From positions 1-5,811 of the forward strand of contig UQFK01000017.1 in assembly GCA_900540345.1 (NCBI GenBank): 5,811 nucleotides of DNA. Direction: 5' to 3'. Shown piece after piece: positions 1-5,258 of the stretch (positions are counted from its first letter, which is position 1; every line of letters begins with the position of its first letter). The DNA is from an uncultured Eggerthella sp. Its GTDB lineage: Bacteria; Actinomycetota; Coriobacteriia; Coriobacteriales; Eggerthellaceae. A model generated the notes under the pieces. The model was given only the letters and a program-made list of their open reading frames with translations, made no database searches and had not been told where the DNA came from. The position numbers were made by a program, and so were the translations under genes.

Positions 1-19
1 GTGAGTCGCGCAAGGCAGT

Positions 20-48
20 ATTATCCTCGCCTGGCATAGGCGAGTCAA
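20..48 (-). promoter_or_regulatory. Strong sigma70-type promoter reading leftward out of the window
   Basis: On the minus strand a -35 box TTGACT (complement of 43-48) and a -10 box GATAAT (complement of 20-25) are separated by exactly 17 bases; each matches the consensus at five of six positions. Two A-tracts on the minus strand lie upstream (55-60 and 81-87) and could act as UP-like or bent DNA. Transcription would start near position 13 and leave the window, so the controlled gene is not visible. It is the best-matching promoter in the window. Confidence 0.75.
26..44. promoter_or_regulatory. Perfect 7-bp dyad filling the promoter spacer, candidate operator
   Basis: CTCGCCT (26-32) and AGGCGAG (38-44) are perfect inverted repeats around the five bases GGCAT. 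The dyad covers the whole 17-base spacer of the leftward promoter plus two bases of its -35 box. A repressor bound here would block RNA polymerase directly. The dyad is seen in the sequence; the operator role is inferred. A transcription terminator is less likely: reading rightward, the T-run begins about ten bases after the stem. Confidence 0.5.
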
Positions 49-142
49 GAAGTATTTTTTGAAAGATTCGCCCAGCGGTATTTTTTTCTTATCTTAGGCA
101 GGATAAGAAATATAGCTATTCAGAAAACACCAGGTCGCACAC
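49..142. other. Non-coding spacer with A/T-tracts and a 9-bp inverted repeat
   Basis: This spacer lies between the leftward promoter and the thioesterase terminator. It contains two copies of GTATTTTTT (52-60 and 78-86) and a perfect inverted repeat TTTCTTATC (85-93)/GATAAGAAA (102-110) with an 8-base loop. Reading leftward the hairpin is followed by A residues, so it is not a classic intrinsic terminator in that direction. No open reading frame of interest is seen. It may contribute upstream sites to the promoter at 20-48. Confidence 0.4.
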
Positions 143-169
143 AAAAAGAGCTAGTTTGACTCAAGCTCT
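143..169 (-). terminator. Intrinsic terminator overlapping the 3' end of the thioesterase gene
   Basis: Reading leftward, AGAGCT (complement of 164-169) pairs perfectly with AGCTCT (complement of 147-152) across an 11-base loop and is followed at once by five T residues (complement of 143-147). The downstream arm overlaps the TAG stop codon at 151-153, so the terminator is built into the end of the gene. The stem is short (6 bp) with an uninterrupted T-tract, so termination is likely but perhaps incomplete. Confidence 0.65.
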
Positions 170-654
170 GCTTGCTTTTGAGCCAAACGCTCGAGCGAGA
201 CGATCTTGGTGACGAATACTCCCTCAGATACGATGTCATCAACCTCGTCACGAACCTTGATATCCCAGAACTGCTTATTCTTTTCTTGGTGATCAAAAGT
301 TGCGATCGCCCGCAACGCACCTTTTTTGCCCGGCTTCTTATGGTCGAGTTCGATATGCACACCGAACGGACGCTCAATAGCATAATCGGCGCGCAGATCG
401 ACTGCGCGACTTGCCGCCGCTTCAACAAGCGCAAGAGTGACTCCCCCATGCAAGAACCCAAAAGGCTGATACAAATCGGGTGTGATCTCGAGCTCGGCGA
501 TAGTCTTATCGGCACTCTCGTAAGGAAAATGAATGCCAAGTTTTCCGTTGAACGTTTCTGCATCACGCGCATCGAGTGCTTTGATGCGTTCTTCTCTGTT
601 GCTGAAATCGACTTCATCCATCCAGCTATTATCAGTCGTATAAAGATCCTTCAT
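151..654 (-). CDS. Hotdog-fold acyl-CoA thioesterase, PaaI/YdiI (MenI)-like
   Basis: This 167-residue protein probably hydrolyses an acyl- or aroyl-CoA thioester in the cytoplasm. The 4HBT hotdog signature QPFGFLHGG is at residues 63-71, followed by E78. The spacing Gln63-His69-Glu78 is the same as the catalytic Gln48-His54-Glu63 of E. coli YdiI, the 1,4-dihydroxy-2-naphthoyl-CoA hydrolase of menaquinone synthesis. A later segment (FGVHIELDH, residues 97-105) matches the YdiI strand after the catalytic helix. Compared with YdiI (about 136 residues) it has roughly 15 extra N-terminal residues and a short charged C-terminal tail. The start at 654 is favoured because AGAAGGGG lies five bases upstream; Met12 is the alternative. 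It is monocistronic, with its own terminator. I saw no convincing promoter just upstream. The fold is confident. Substrate is not: MenI-like is plausible, but a general PaaI-type role cannot be excluded, so no gene symbol is given. Confidence 0.9.
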   Translation of the reverse strand: MKDLYTTDNSWMDEVDFSNREERIKALDARDAETFNGKLGIHFPYESADKTIAELEITPDLYQPFGFLHGGVTLALVEAAASRAVDLRADYAIERPFGVHIELDHKKPGKKGALRAIATFDHQEKNKQFWDIKVRDEVDDIVSEGVFVTKIVSLERLAQKQAELESN

Positions 655-725
655 ATCCGCCCCTTCTCTACGATCGAAGCATTTCTTCTTAGTCTAATGA
701 AAAAGCTCTCTGTGTTCTATTGGAA

Positions 726-754
726 TTGACAAAATACATCACGCAGAAGATAAA
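726..754 (+). promoter_or_regulatory. Plus-strand promoter upstream of the structured gap
   Basis: A perfect -35 box TTGACA (726-731) is followed after exactly 17 bases by GATAAA (749-754), which matches four of six -10 positions. Predicted initiation is near 760-762, at the G residues that open the first inverted-repeat structure. No plus-strand protein gene follows; the next strong stop signal is the terminator at 1238-1267. The same -10 style (GATAAT) is used by the strong promoter at 20-48. Confidence 0.5.
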
Positions 755-759
755 CACCA

Positions 760-804
760 GGTCAATACCTAAAAGACAAAAGTTGACCCTAGCATACTTT
801 TGTC
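760..804 (+). other. Possible H-type pseudoknot made of two crossing inverted repeats
   Basis: GGTCAA (760-765) is complementary to TTGACC (783-788), and GACAAAAGT (775-783) is complementary to ACTTTTGTC (796-804). The two stems interleave: the 5' arm of the second lies in the loop of the first and its 3' arm lies beyond. If the second stem gives up its pair at 783/796, the arms abut with no gap, leaving loops of 9 and 8 bases. This is the standard H-type pseudoknot layout. The pairing is seen; folding in RNA is inferred. The outer repeat could instead be a protein-binding dyad. Confidence 0.35.
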
Positions 805-852
805 CGATTCGTTAATCTAGAAGCACGATGAAGATAGATGCCATATCGATCG

Positions 853-908
853 CTTTCAAGATCATATCGTTCGATATCTTCTAGGCTATAGATCGCCCTT
901 CTTGAAAG
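853..908. repeat. Nested inverted repeats
   Basis: The perfect 9-bp pair CTTTCAAGA (853-861)/TCTTGAAAG (900-908) encloses a 6-bp hairpin ATATCG (864-869)/CGATAT (872-877) with a TT loop. On the plus strand the outer stem can be extended by C851-G911, G852-C910 and a U850-G912 wobble with A909 bulged. It would be a compact domain if transcribed. Confidence 0.6.
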
Positions 909-974
909 ACGGGATGCGTGATTCACGATAAGAGCTTATGAGATGTTGGGAAGCTTTCTTTTGGTACCTCGAGC

Positions 975-996
975 GATCGAAGCGACGGCTTCGATC
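975..996. repeat. Perfect 9-bp hairpin with GACG loop
   Basis: GATCGAAGC (975-983) and GCTTCGATC (988-996) are perfect inverted repeats around GACG. No T-tract follows on either strand, so it is not an intrinsic terminator. It fits a stem-loop of the candidate RNA or a dyad binding site. Confidence 0.65.
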
Positions 997-1093
997 CATG
1001 CATCTGCTTGATCGTAGTTAGCTGACGCTAGTTTTGGAACGCTTCCTTTCGGTCAGAGAGGTCCTGCTTGACAGGAGACGTTCATAGTCAAAA

Positions 1094-1168
1094 CTCTTGC
1101 GCATGGCTCGATGATCATGATCGACATCTGCAGTTTTGTCGATGTTCATCGAGAAAACGCATCGAGAG
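1094..1168. repeat. Long multi-stem hairpin of 22 base pairs
   Basis: Four collinear stems stack on one axis. From outside in: CTCT (1094-1097)/AGAG (1165-1168), TGCG (1098-1101)/CGCA (1158-1161), CTCGATG (1107-1113)/CATCGAG (1147-1153) and ATCGACA (1120-1126)/TGTCGAT (1137-1143), with a 10-base terminal loop. All pairs are Watson-Crick. CATCGAG occurs a second time at 1160-1166, so CTCGATG has two possible partners and an alternative fold exists. Confidence 0.6.
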
Positions 1169-1237
1169 ATTGAGTATCCGTACAGCTCATAAGGGGCTCT
1201 TGACGCTACCCTGTGCGAAGAGCTTTGCCCAAGACTC

Positions 1238-1267
1238 AAAAAGCCCACGATTCTCGTGGGCTTTTTT
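1238..1267. terminator. Strong bidirectional intrinsic terminator after recR
   Basis: An 8-bp perfect stem GCCCACGA (1243-1250)/TCGTGGGC (1254-1261) with a TTC loop is flanked by A5 on the left (1238-1242) and T6 on the right (1262-1267). It can therefore stop transcription in both directions. On the minus strand it ends the dedA-dnaX-ybaB-recR operon about 16 bases after the recR stop. On the plus strand it would end any transcript crossing the gap at 655-1240. The two-sided design suits convergent transcription. Confidence 0.9.
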
Positions 1268-1282
1268 GCATGCTAAAGATCA

Positions 1283-1879
1283 CTAAAGGATACGGCGAGA
1301 TTCGATCGCACGACCGAGTGTGACCTCGTCAGCAAACTCGAGATCACCTCCTACAGGCAGACCGCTCGCAAGACGGCTAACAATGACTCCTGTCGGCTTG
1401 ATAAGACGCGCAAGATAGCTTGCCGTGGTCTCCCCTTCAACATTTGGATTGGTTGCAAGGATGACCTCACTAATAGATGGGTCGCTCAAACGCGCCATGA
1501 GCTCAGCAACATGAAGGTCGTCTGGGCCGATACCCTCAAGCGGAGAGAGCGCTCCCCCTAATACATGATAGTGTCCTGAAAACGTACCTGTACGTTCGAT
1601 AGGCGGAATGTCGCGAGGTTCAGACACCACGCAAATACAAGTAGCATCGCGTTTAGGTGATGCGCATATATCACACAGATCACCTTGTGCGTAATTGAAG
1701 CACTGAGGACAAAAATGAACCGTGTCCTTGACCTCCGAGATGGCATCTGCCAAACGAAGCGCATCAGCCTTCGGGCTATTAAGGATCCAATAAGCGATGC
1801 GCTGAGCAGATTTCGGGCCAATCCCCGGAAGCCGCTCGAGCTCATCGAGAAGATTCTGTATTGCAGAAGCTGCGTACAC
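1283..1879 (-). CDS. recR: Recombination mediator protein RecR
   Basis: RecR works with RecO (and RecF) to load RecA onto SSB-coated single-stranded DNA during gap repair. The 198 residues match the normal family length. In order: a helix-hairpin-helix segment (LPGIGPKSAQRIAY, 17-30); a four-cysteine zinc finger (C57, C60, C69, C72); a Toprim domain starting at VVSEPRD with acidic E87 and continuing through NPNVEGE (144-150); and the C-terminal GLPVGGDLEFADEVTLGR motif (173-190). The start is GTG at 1877-1879, four bases after the ybaB stop; an upstream in-frame stop rules out a longer form, and the N-terminus aligns with actinobacterial RecR proteins beginning MYEG. No good Shine-Dalgarno sequence precedes the GTG, suggesting reinitiation after ybaB. 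The gene is last in the operon and is followed by a strong terminator. Confidence 0.97.
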   Translation of the reverse strand: MYAASAIQNLLDELERLPGIGPKSAQRIAYWILNSPKADALRLADAISEVKDTVHFCPQCFNYAQGDLCDICASPKRDATCICVVSEPRDIPPIERTGTFSGHYHVLGGALSPLEGIGPDDLHVAELMARLSDPSISEVILATNPNVEGETTASYLARLIKPTGVIVSRLASGLPVGGDLEFADEVTLGRAIESRRIL

Positions 1880-1883
1880 AGGA

Positions 1884-2192
1884 TTACATAAATCCGGGAA
1901 GGTTCATGCCGCCCGTAACAGCGTTCATGCGTTGGTTGCTCATCTCTGAAACACCACGAAGTGCTTCGTTAACCGCAGCAACGACCATATCCTGGAGCAT
2001 TTCTACATCTTCGGGGTCAACCGCATCTGGATCGATAGTAAGAGAAGTGATATTCATATCACCCGATGCAACAGCCTTGACCATACCACCGCCAGCAGTA
2101 GCTTCGAAGCTCATCGTAGCGATCTCTTCTTGCGCCTTATTGAGCTCTTTTTGCATCTTTTGAGCTTGACGCATCATCTGTTTCATATCCAT
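1884..2192 (-). CDS. ybaB: YbaB/EbfC family nucleoid-associated protein
   Basis: This is a small dimeric DNA-binding protein of 102 residues, the normal family size (about 100-110). The family binds DNA with little sequence preference and is thought to shape the nucleoid; its gene nearly always lies between dnaX and recR, as here. A Met/Gln/Lys-rich N-terminal helix (MDMKQMMRQAQKMQKEL) leads into the central beta region (SFEATAGGGMVKAVASGD, 28-45). The protein ends with the typical Met/Gly-rich tail TGGMNLPGFM. The first ATG (2190-2192) is preferred over Met3 because GAGGAG lies nine bases upstream of it. The 50-base gap after dnaX holds no visible terminator, so it is co-transcribed. Its last codon and stop read ATGTAA and lead into recR four bases later. 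Confidence 0.95.
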   Translation of the reverse strand: MDMKQMMRQAQKMQKELNKAQEEIATMSFEATAGGGMVKAVASGDMNITSLTIDPDAVDPEDVEMLQDMVVAAVNEALRGVSEMSNQRMNAVTGGMNLPGFM

Positions 2193-2242
2193 AGAGAAGA
2201 ACTCCTCGTCTCGTCGTATCCATCGATTCGTAGCTTTGTTGG

Positions 2243-4402
2243 CTACATCGTATCAAACTTCACACCATCGCCGAAGCTTGCGGTAAGAATCTGCTTTATC
2301 TGATCACTTTCATCCATCGTCTCATCGTTTGATGGAGCGCTTGGCTCCACAACTGGAGCGCTCTGTTGAGGCGCAGAAACAACCGGCGAAAAGGTCGAAG
2401 AAGCTTGAGGCTGATAGTCGATCGGAGCTTCATCTTCCATGAAAGGTGATTCATCATCGTAGCGAACACCCGAAGTGGACTGCGGTTGTGCAACTGGCAT
2501 CTGCGATGCAGGATCGGCAGCTGCTTGAGGTGTCGGAATAGAGGGTGTTTGCGATGCTTGCGCTGCAGCAACTGGCTGTTGCATCGCAGGAGCAACAGAT
2601 GACGATGCAGCAGGAGCAGGCGAAGGTGCAGAAGGTTGCATCGGTGGTGTAGAAAGTTGAGAGGTCATTACAGCTGAAGCTTGTCCACCTTGCCCTTTGG
2701 CCATGACAAGCTCAAAGGGCACCGATCCACCAAGCAAATCGATGAAGGTCTGCGCGAGCAAATCCTTCACCTCTTTTTTCTGTGCAGCAGCATATGCGAA
2801 GCTTGAATCAGGCGAGAACACGATGCGCACTGCGCCTGCTTGATCGCCTGGCTCGATCTTAGCGCCCATGAACAATACACCACGGGCAGGATTCGATTTG
2901 CGCAAGCTCGTGGTGACCTGATGCCACATGCGTTGGAGTGCAGCAGCATTCGAAAAGTCGAGAGCTGCAGGAGCCACTTGAGTTGTTGATGCGGCTTCTT
3001 GCCCAGAAGAGGGTGCTGGTTGAGAAGCGGTCGCATCCTGAAGAGGAGCAGCAGCCTGCTGTGCAGGGGTTGGTGCGATGGGCTGCTGTACAGGAGTGGG
3101 TTGCGGAGCGGGAACAGGCTGAGGTGCGGGCTGAGGCTGAGGTTGCGGAATAGGCTGTGGGGCTGGCTGAGGGTGAATCACGCTAGGCGCAACGCTCGGC
3201 GCAACAGCGGCAGACTGGTCAATAGGCACAGCGTCAAAAGCGCTACCCCGCGGCATCGAGAGCATCTTCAGCTCGAGCTCCTCAAGGCGCTCTGCAAGCG
3301 ACTCCATCGTCAGATCGGATTCGGGCCTCAACAGACGCGTCAAGGCTATCTCGAACGCGAGACGTGAATTAGTCGTCGCGCGCAGTTCTTTGATAAGTTC
3401 TCCTAGGACCGAAAGAGCACGGCTCAATCGCTCTGGTCCGAAAAATTCAAGCTCTGACTCCATCGAAGCACGCGCTGAACTGCTAACTGGAATCTCAACC
3501 TCTGCATCAGTAAGGCTTAAAAGATAAAGGTTGCGCATATGCTCAGCGAGCTCTTGAACGAATTGAGCGACATCAGCGCCTGTCTCGACATAACGCGATA
3601 CCCATGTGAAGCATGCTGCAGCATCACGCTTGCCCAAAGCCTGAACGATCTCTGAGAGGCCTTCGTTGTCGAGCGATCCTAAGATGCGACGAGCTCCTTC
3701 AAGCGTAACGCGACCTTCGCCAAACGCCGCAAGCTGTTCGAGCGAGGTGAGCGCATTGCGCATTCCGCCTTCTGCTTGATGCGCGATAAGTTCGAGCGCC
3801 TCTGGTTCGAACTCAACATCCTCTTGTACACAGACCGCTCCAAGACGCGCCACGATCTCGTCAACGCTCAAGCGATGAAAATCAAAACGCTGACAACGAG
3901 AATGGATAGTATCGGGAACCTTTTGCGGATCGGTGGTACAGAGGATGAACACTACATGACTGGGAGGTTCTTCAAGCGTCTTCAAAAGAGCGTTGAACGC
4001 CGCTGTTGAGAGCATATGGACCTCGTCGATGATGTAGATCTTGTACGATCCGCGCGTTGGCGCATAGTGGACACGATTGATGATCTCTTCACGAACGTTC
4101 TCAACGCCTGTGCGACTCGCTGCATCCAATTCATAGACATCTGGATGGGTTCCGGCAGCGATCTCGACACATTCCTCACACGTCCCATCAGGTTCGATGG
4201 TCGGCGCTTTTTCACATAAGAGCGCTTTTGCAAGGATACGCGCCATAGTGGTCTTGCCCGTTCCGCGCGGGCCGCAGAACAAATAGGCATGTGAGACCTT
4301 TTGCTGTTCGAGCGCATTTTTCAGTGTTCGCTCGATATGCTCCTGCCCGACAATGTCATCAAACGTACTCGGACGGTATTTGCGATAAAGTGCTTCTGAC
4401 AT
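2243..4402 (-). CDS. dnaX: DNA polymerase III subunit gamma/tau (DnaX)
   Basis: DnaX is the AAA+ motor of the clamp loader, which opens and loads the beta clamp at replication forks. I start it at ATG 4400-4402 (719 residues) because the family begins MSEALYRKYRP; a longer form from 4441 would run into dedA. Motifs: Walker A GPRGTGKT (44-51), a zinc module with C63, C75 and C78 but Asp72 where a fourth Cys is expected, Walker B IIDEVH (124-129), sensor 1 CTTDP (155-159), the SRC-type arginine finger (168-170) and a sensor 2-like GGMRNAL (212-218). The clamp-loader collar runs to about 380. A Pro/Gln/Ala linker (about 391-479) leads to a tau-like C-terminal domain (about 480-568). A second Pro/Ala/Ser/Gln linker (about 570-700) follows, and the protein ends in QIKQILTASFGDGVKFDTM. 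It starts four bases after dedA with no clear ribosome binding site. A run of six A residues at codons 542-543 is the only slippery-looking site noticed. Confidence 0.97.
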   Translation of the reverse strand: MSEALYRKYRPSTFDDIVGQEHIERTLKNALEQQKVSHAYLFCGPRGTGKTTMARILAKALLCEKAPTIEPDGTCEECVEIAAGTHPDVYELDAASRTGVENVREEIINRVHYAPTRGSYKIYIIDEVHMLSTAAFNALLKTLEEPPSHVVFILCTTDPQKVPDTIHSRCQRFDFHRLSVDEIVARLGAVCVQEDVEFEPEALELIAHQAEGGMRNALTSLEQLAAFGEGRVTLEGARRILGSLDNEGLSEIVQALGKRDAAACFTWVSRYVETGADVAQFVQELAEHMRNLYLLSLTDAEVEIPVSSSARASMESELEFFGPERLSRALSVLGELIKELRATTNSRLAFEIALTRLLRPESDLTMESLAERLEELELKMLSMPRGSAFDAVPIDQSAAVAPSVAPSVIHPQPAPQPIPQPQPQPAPQPVPAPQPTPVQQPIAPTPAQQAAAPLQDATASQPAPSSGQEAASTTQVAPAALDFSNAAALQRMWHQVTTSLRKSNPARGVLFMGAKIEPGDQAGAVRIVFSPDSSFAYAAAQKKEVKDLLAQTFIDLLGGSVPFELVMAKGQGGQASAVMTSQLSTPPMQPSAPSPAPAASSSVAPAMQQPVAAAQASQTPSIPTPQAAADPASQMPVAQPQSTSGVRYDDESPFMEDEAPIDYQPQASSTFSPVVSAPQQSAPVVEPSAPSNDETMDESDQIKQILTASFGDGVKFDTM

Positions 4403-4406
4403 GGAA

Positions 4407-5075
4407 TCATGCTTTCTCTTGTTTGTTCTTTCGTGAGTCAAGAGCAGCCTTCACTGCTCCAATGACTGCAGGCGCTACCGAAACAGCAACGATGCCGAGA
4501 ACGATCACTTCAAAATGTTCTTGGACAAAAGGAACTCCACCGAAGAAGTAACCCACGAGTACAAAAAGACTGACCCAGGCTACGCCACCGATAGTGTTGA
4601 AGAGCGTGAATTTCGAGAAATTCATATGCCCCATACCCGCGATGAACGGCGCGAAGGTACGAAAGAAGGGCATGAAACGCGTGATAACAATAGTAAGTCC
4701 ACCATATTTCTGAAAGAAATAATCGAGCTTATCCATACGCTCTTGCGTGAGAGCTTTTACCTTTCCCGAATCGACAATACGCTTACCAAAGAAGCGCGCG
4801 ATCCAGTAATTCGAGGTGTTTCCCAAGATAGCTGCCGCATAGAAGATGACGAGCGTAGCAGCGATATTGAGACCCCCGCCATCAGCTGAAAAGACCCCTG
4901 CTGCAAAGAGCAGCGAGTCACCTGGCAAGAATGGGAAGAAAACAAGCCCAGTCTCAACAAAAACAATGAGAAAGAGAGGCGTATAGACCCAAACAGGACC
5001 CAAAGTGATGATCCAGCTCGCGATAAACGCGCGAGGATCGCTCAAAAGTCCAACGAAAAAGTTGATGATATCCAA
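4407..5075 (-). CDS. DedA family integral membrane protein
   Basis: DedA (VTT/SNARE-associated domain) proteins sit in the cytoplasmic membrane and are needed for envelope homeostasis; some members flip undecaprenyl phosphate or phospholipids. The protein has 222 residues, normal for the family. The signature ETGLVFFPFLPGDSLL spans 41-56, with E41 and D53 in the places of the essential E39 and D51 of E. coli YqjA/YghB. RFMPFFR (133-139) supplies the two conserved arginines, followed by FAPFIAGMGHM. Hydrophobic segments lie at about 17-48, 68-88, 126-148, 160-180 and 187-208, before a charged tail. The start is TTG (5073-5075), with AAGGA seven bases upstream; an in-frame TAG lies about 24 bases farther upstream, so only CTG could extend it. 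It lies between the SRP RNA and dnaX and leads into dnaX with a four-base gap. Its substrate cannot be told from sequence. Confidence 0.93.
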   Translation of the reverse strand: MDIINFFVGLLSDPRAFIASWIITLGPVWVYTPLFLIVFVETGLVFFPFLPGDSLLFAAGVFSADGGGLNIAATLVIFYAAAILGNTSNYWIARFFGKRIVDSGKVKALTQERMDKLDYFFQKYGGLTIVITRFMPFFRTFAPFIAGMGHMNFSKFTLFNTIGGVAWVSLFVLVGYFFGGVPFVQEHFEVIVLGIVAVSVAPAVIGAVKAALDSRKNKQEKA

Positions 5076-5139
5076 CAGGCCATCCTTTGCCGAGACTCTC
5101 TAGCTATTTCTATTCCGTCTTATGCTCAAAAACAAATAT

Positions 5140-5236
5140 CCCGAATAGGCAAGGGCGCTCGTCAGCGGTCCCTTATGGCTGCTTCCTCCCGGACCTGACC
5201 AGGTTCGGAACATGTCGCCGCCCATACCCATTCGAG
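5140..5236 (-). ncRNA. ffs: Small bacterial signal recognition particle RNA (4.5S type)
   Basis: This RNA binds Ffh to form the particle that targets nascent membrane proteins to FtsY and the translocon. On the minus strand the invariant core GGUCAGGUCCGGGAGGAAGC lies within the complement of 5177-5200, with a GNRA tetraloop GGGA (complement of 5187-5190) and the symmetric and asymmetric loops of the Ffh site. Outward, GUUCC pairs with GGGAC and GCGG with CCGC. The 15-base segments complementary to 5219-5233 and 5143-5157 pair at 14 positions, extended to 5236 and 5140. The length (about 97 bases) fits the short form without an Alu domain. Exact ends are estimated from the closing helix; the primary transcript may begin near 5252. 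A T-rich stretch follows on the minus strand (complement of 5128-5139), which may terminate part of the transcription while the rest continues into dedA. Confidence 0.95.
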
Positions 5237-5258
5237 GCACTCGAACTCGTAAGGCCTA

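Larger units (their letters stand above)
761..1267 (+). ncRNA. Candidate structured non-coding RNA of about 0.5 kb, unassigned
   Basis: No convincing protein gene occupies this stretch, yet it has a promoter at its left end and an intrinsic terminator at its right end. Perfect inverted repeats are unusually dense between them: crossing stems at 760-804, GATT/AATC at 806-817, CTTTCAAGA/TCTTGAAAG enclosing ATATCG/CGATAT at 853-908, CGTG/CACG at 917-927, AGAGCTT/AAGCTTT at 931-957, 9 bp at 975-996, CTGAC/GTCAG enclosing GGAA/TTCC at 1022-1056, TCCTG/CAGGA at 1062-1076, a multi-stem hairpin at 1094-1168, and GGGGCTCTT opposite AAGAGC...CCC at 1193-1230. The pair 932/956 is G-U on the plus strand and would be a C-A mismatch on the minus strand, weakly favouring plus. 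I found no RNase P, tmRNA or SRP signatures. Alternatives are a long 5' leader of the thioesterase gene on the minus strand, or DNA-level protein sites. The inverted repeats are seen; the RNA itself is inferred. Confidence 0.35.

Noticed and set aside
172..729. A 185-codon plus-strand open frame opposite the thioesterase gene
   Set aside because: It is wholly antisense to a gene with clear active-site motifs and a good ribosome binding site; its translation shows no family resemblance.
125..763. A 12-base direct repeat AAACACCAGGTC at 125-136 and 752-763 flanking the thioesterase gene
   Set aside because: About one perfect 12-base match is expected by chance in a window of this length, and neither copy shows mobile-element features such as terminal inverted repeats or a transposase.
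789..1058. A minus-strand stretch open apart from one in-frame TAA (936-938) whose translation looks protein-like, considered as a decayed gene
   Set aside because: Runs of about 40-48 open codons arise easily by chance, there is no recognised family, no good start or ribosome binding site, and the inverted-repeat density is better explained by structure.
1018..1248. A 76-codon minus-strand open frame after recR
   Set aside because: It begins inside the recR terminator hairpin, so its message would start within the stop signal, and no family features are visible.
761..1267. RNase P RNA or tmRNA as the identity of the gap
   Set aside because: I saw none of the conserved RNase P core blocks, and no tmRNA tRNA-like ends, CCA terminus or tag-peptide frame on either strand.
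2938..3367. Plus-strand open frames opposite the dnaX linker, with Glu/Val/Ala/Arg repeats
   Set aside because: They are antisense shadows of the Pro/Gln-rich linker codons.
4403..4441. A dnaX start 13 codons upstream at 4441
   Set aside because: It would overlap dedA by 35 bases and add residues absent from the family; MSEALYRKYRP at 4402 is the normal N-terminus.
5231..5256. A tRNA-like T-arm (GTTCGAGTGC) just upstream of the SRP RNA on the minus strand
   Set aside because: No anticodon arm, D arm or acceptor stem can be assembled around it; it falls in the short leader between the promoter and the SRP helix.
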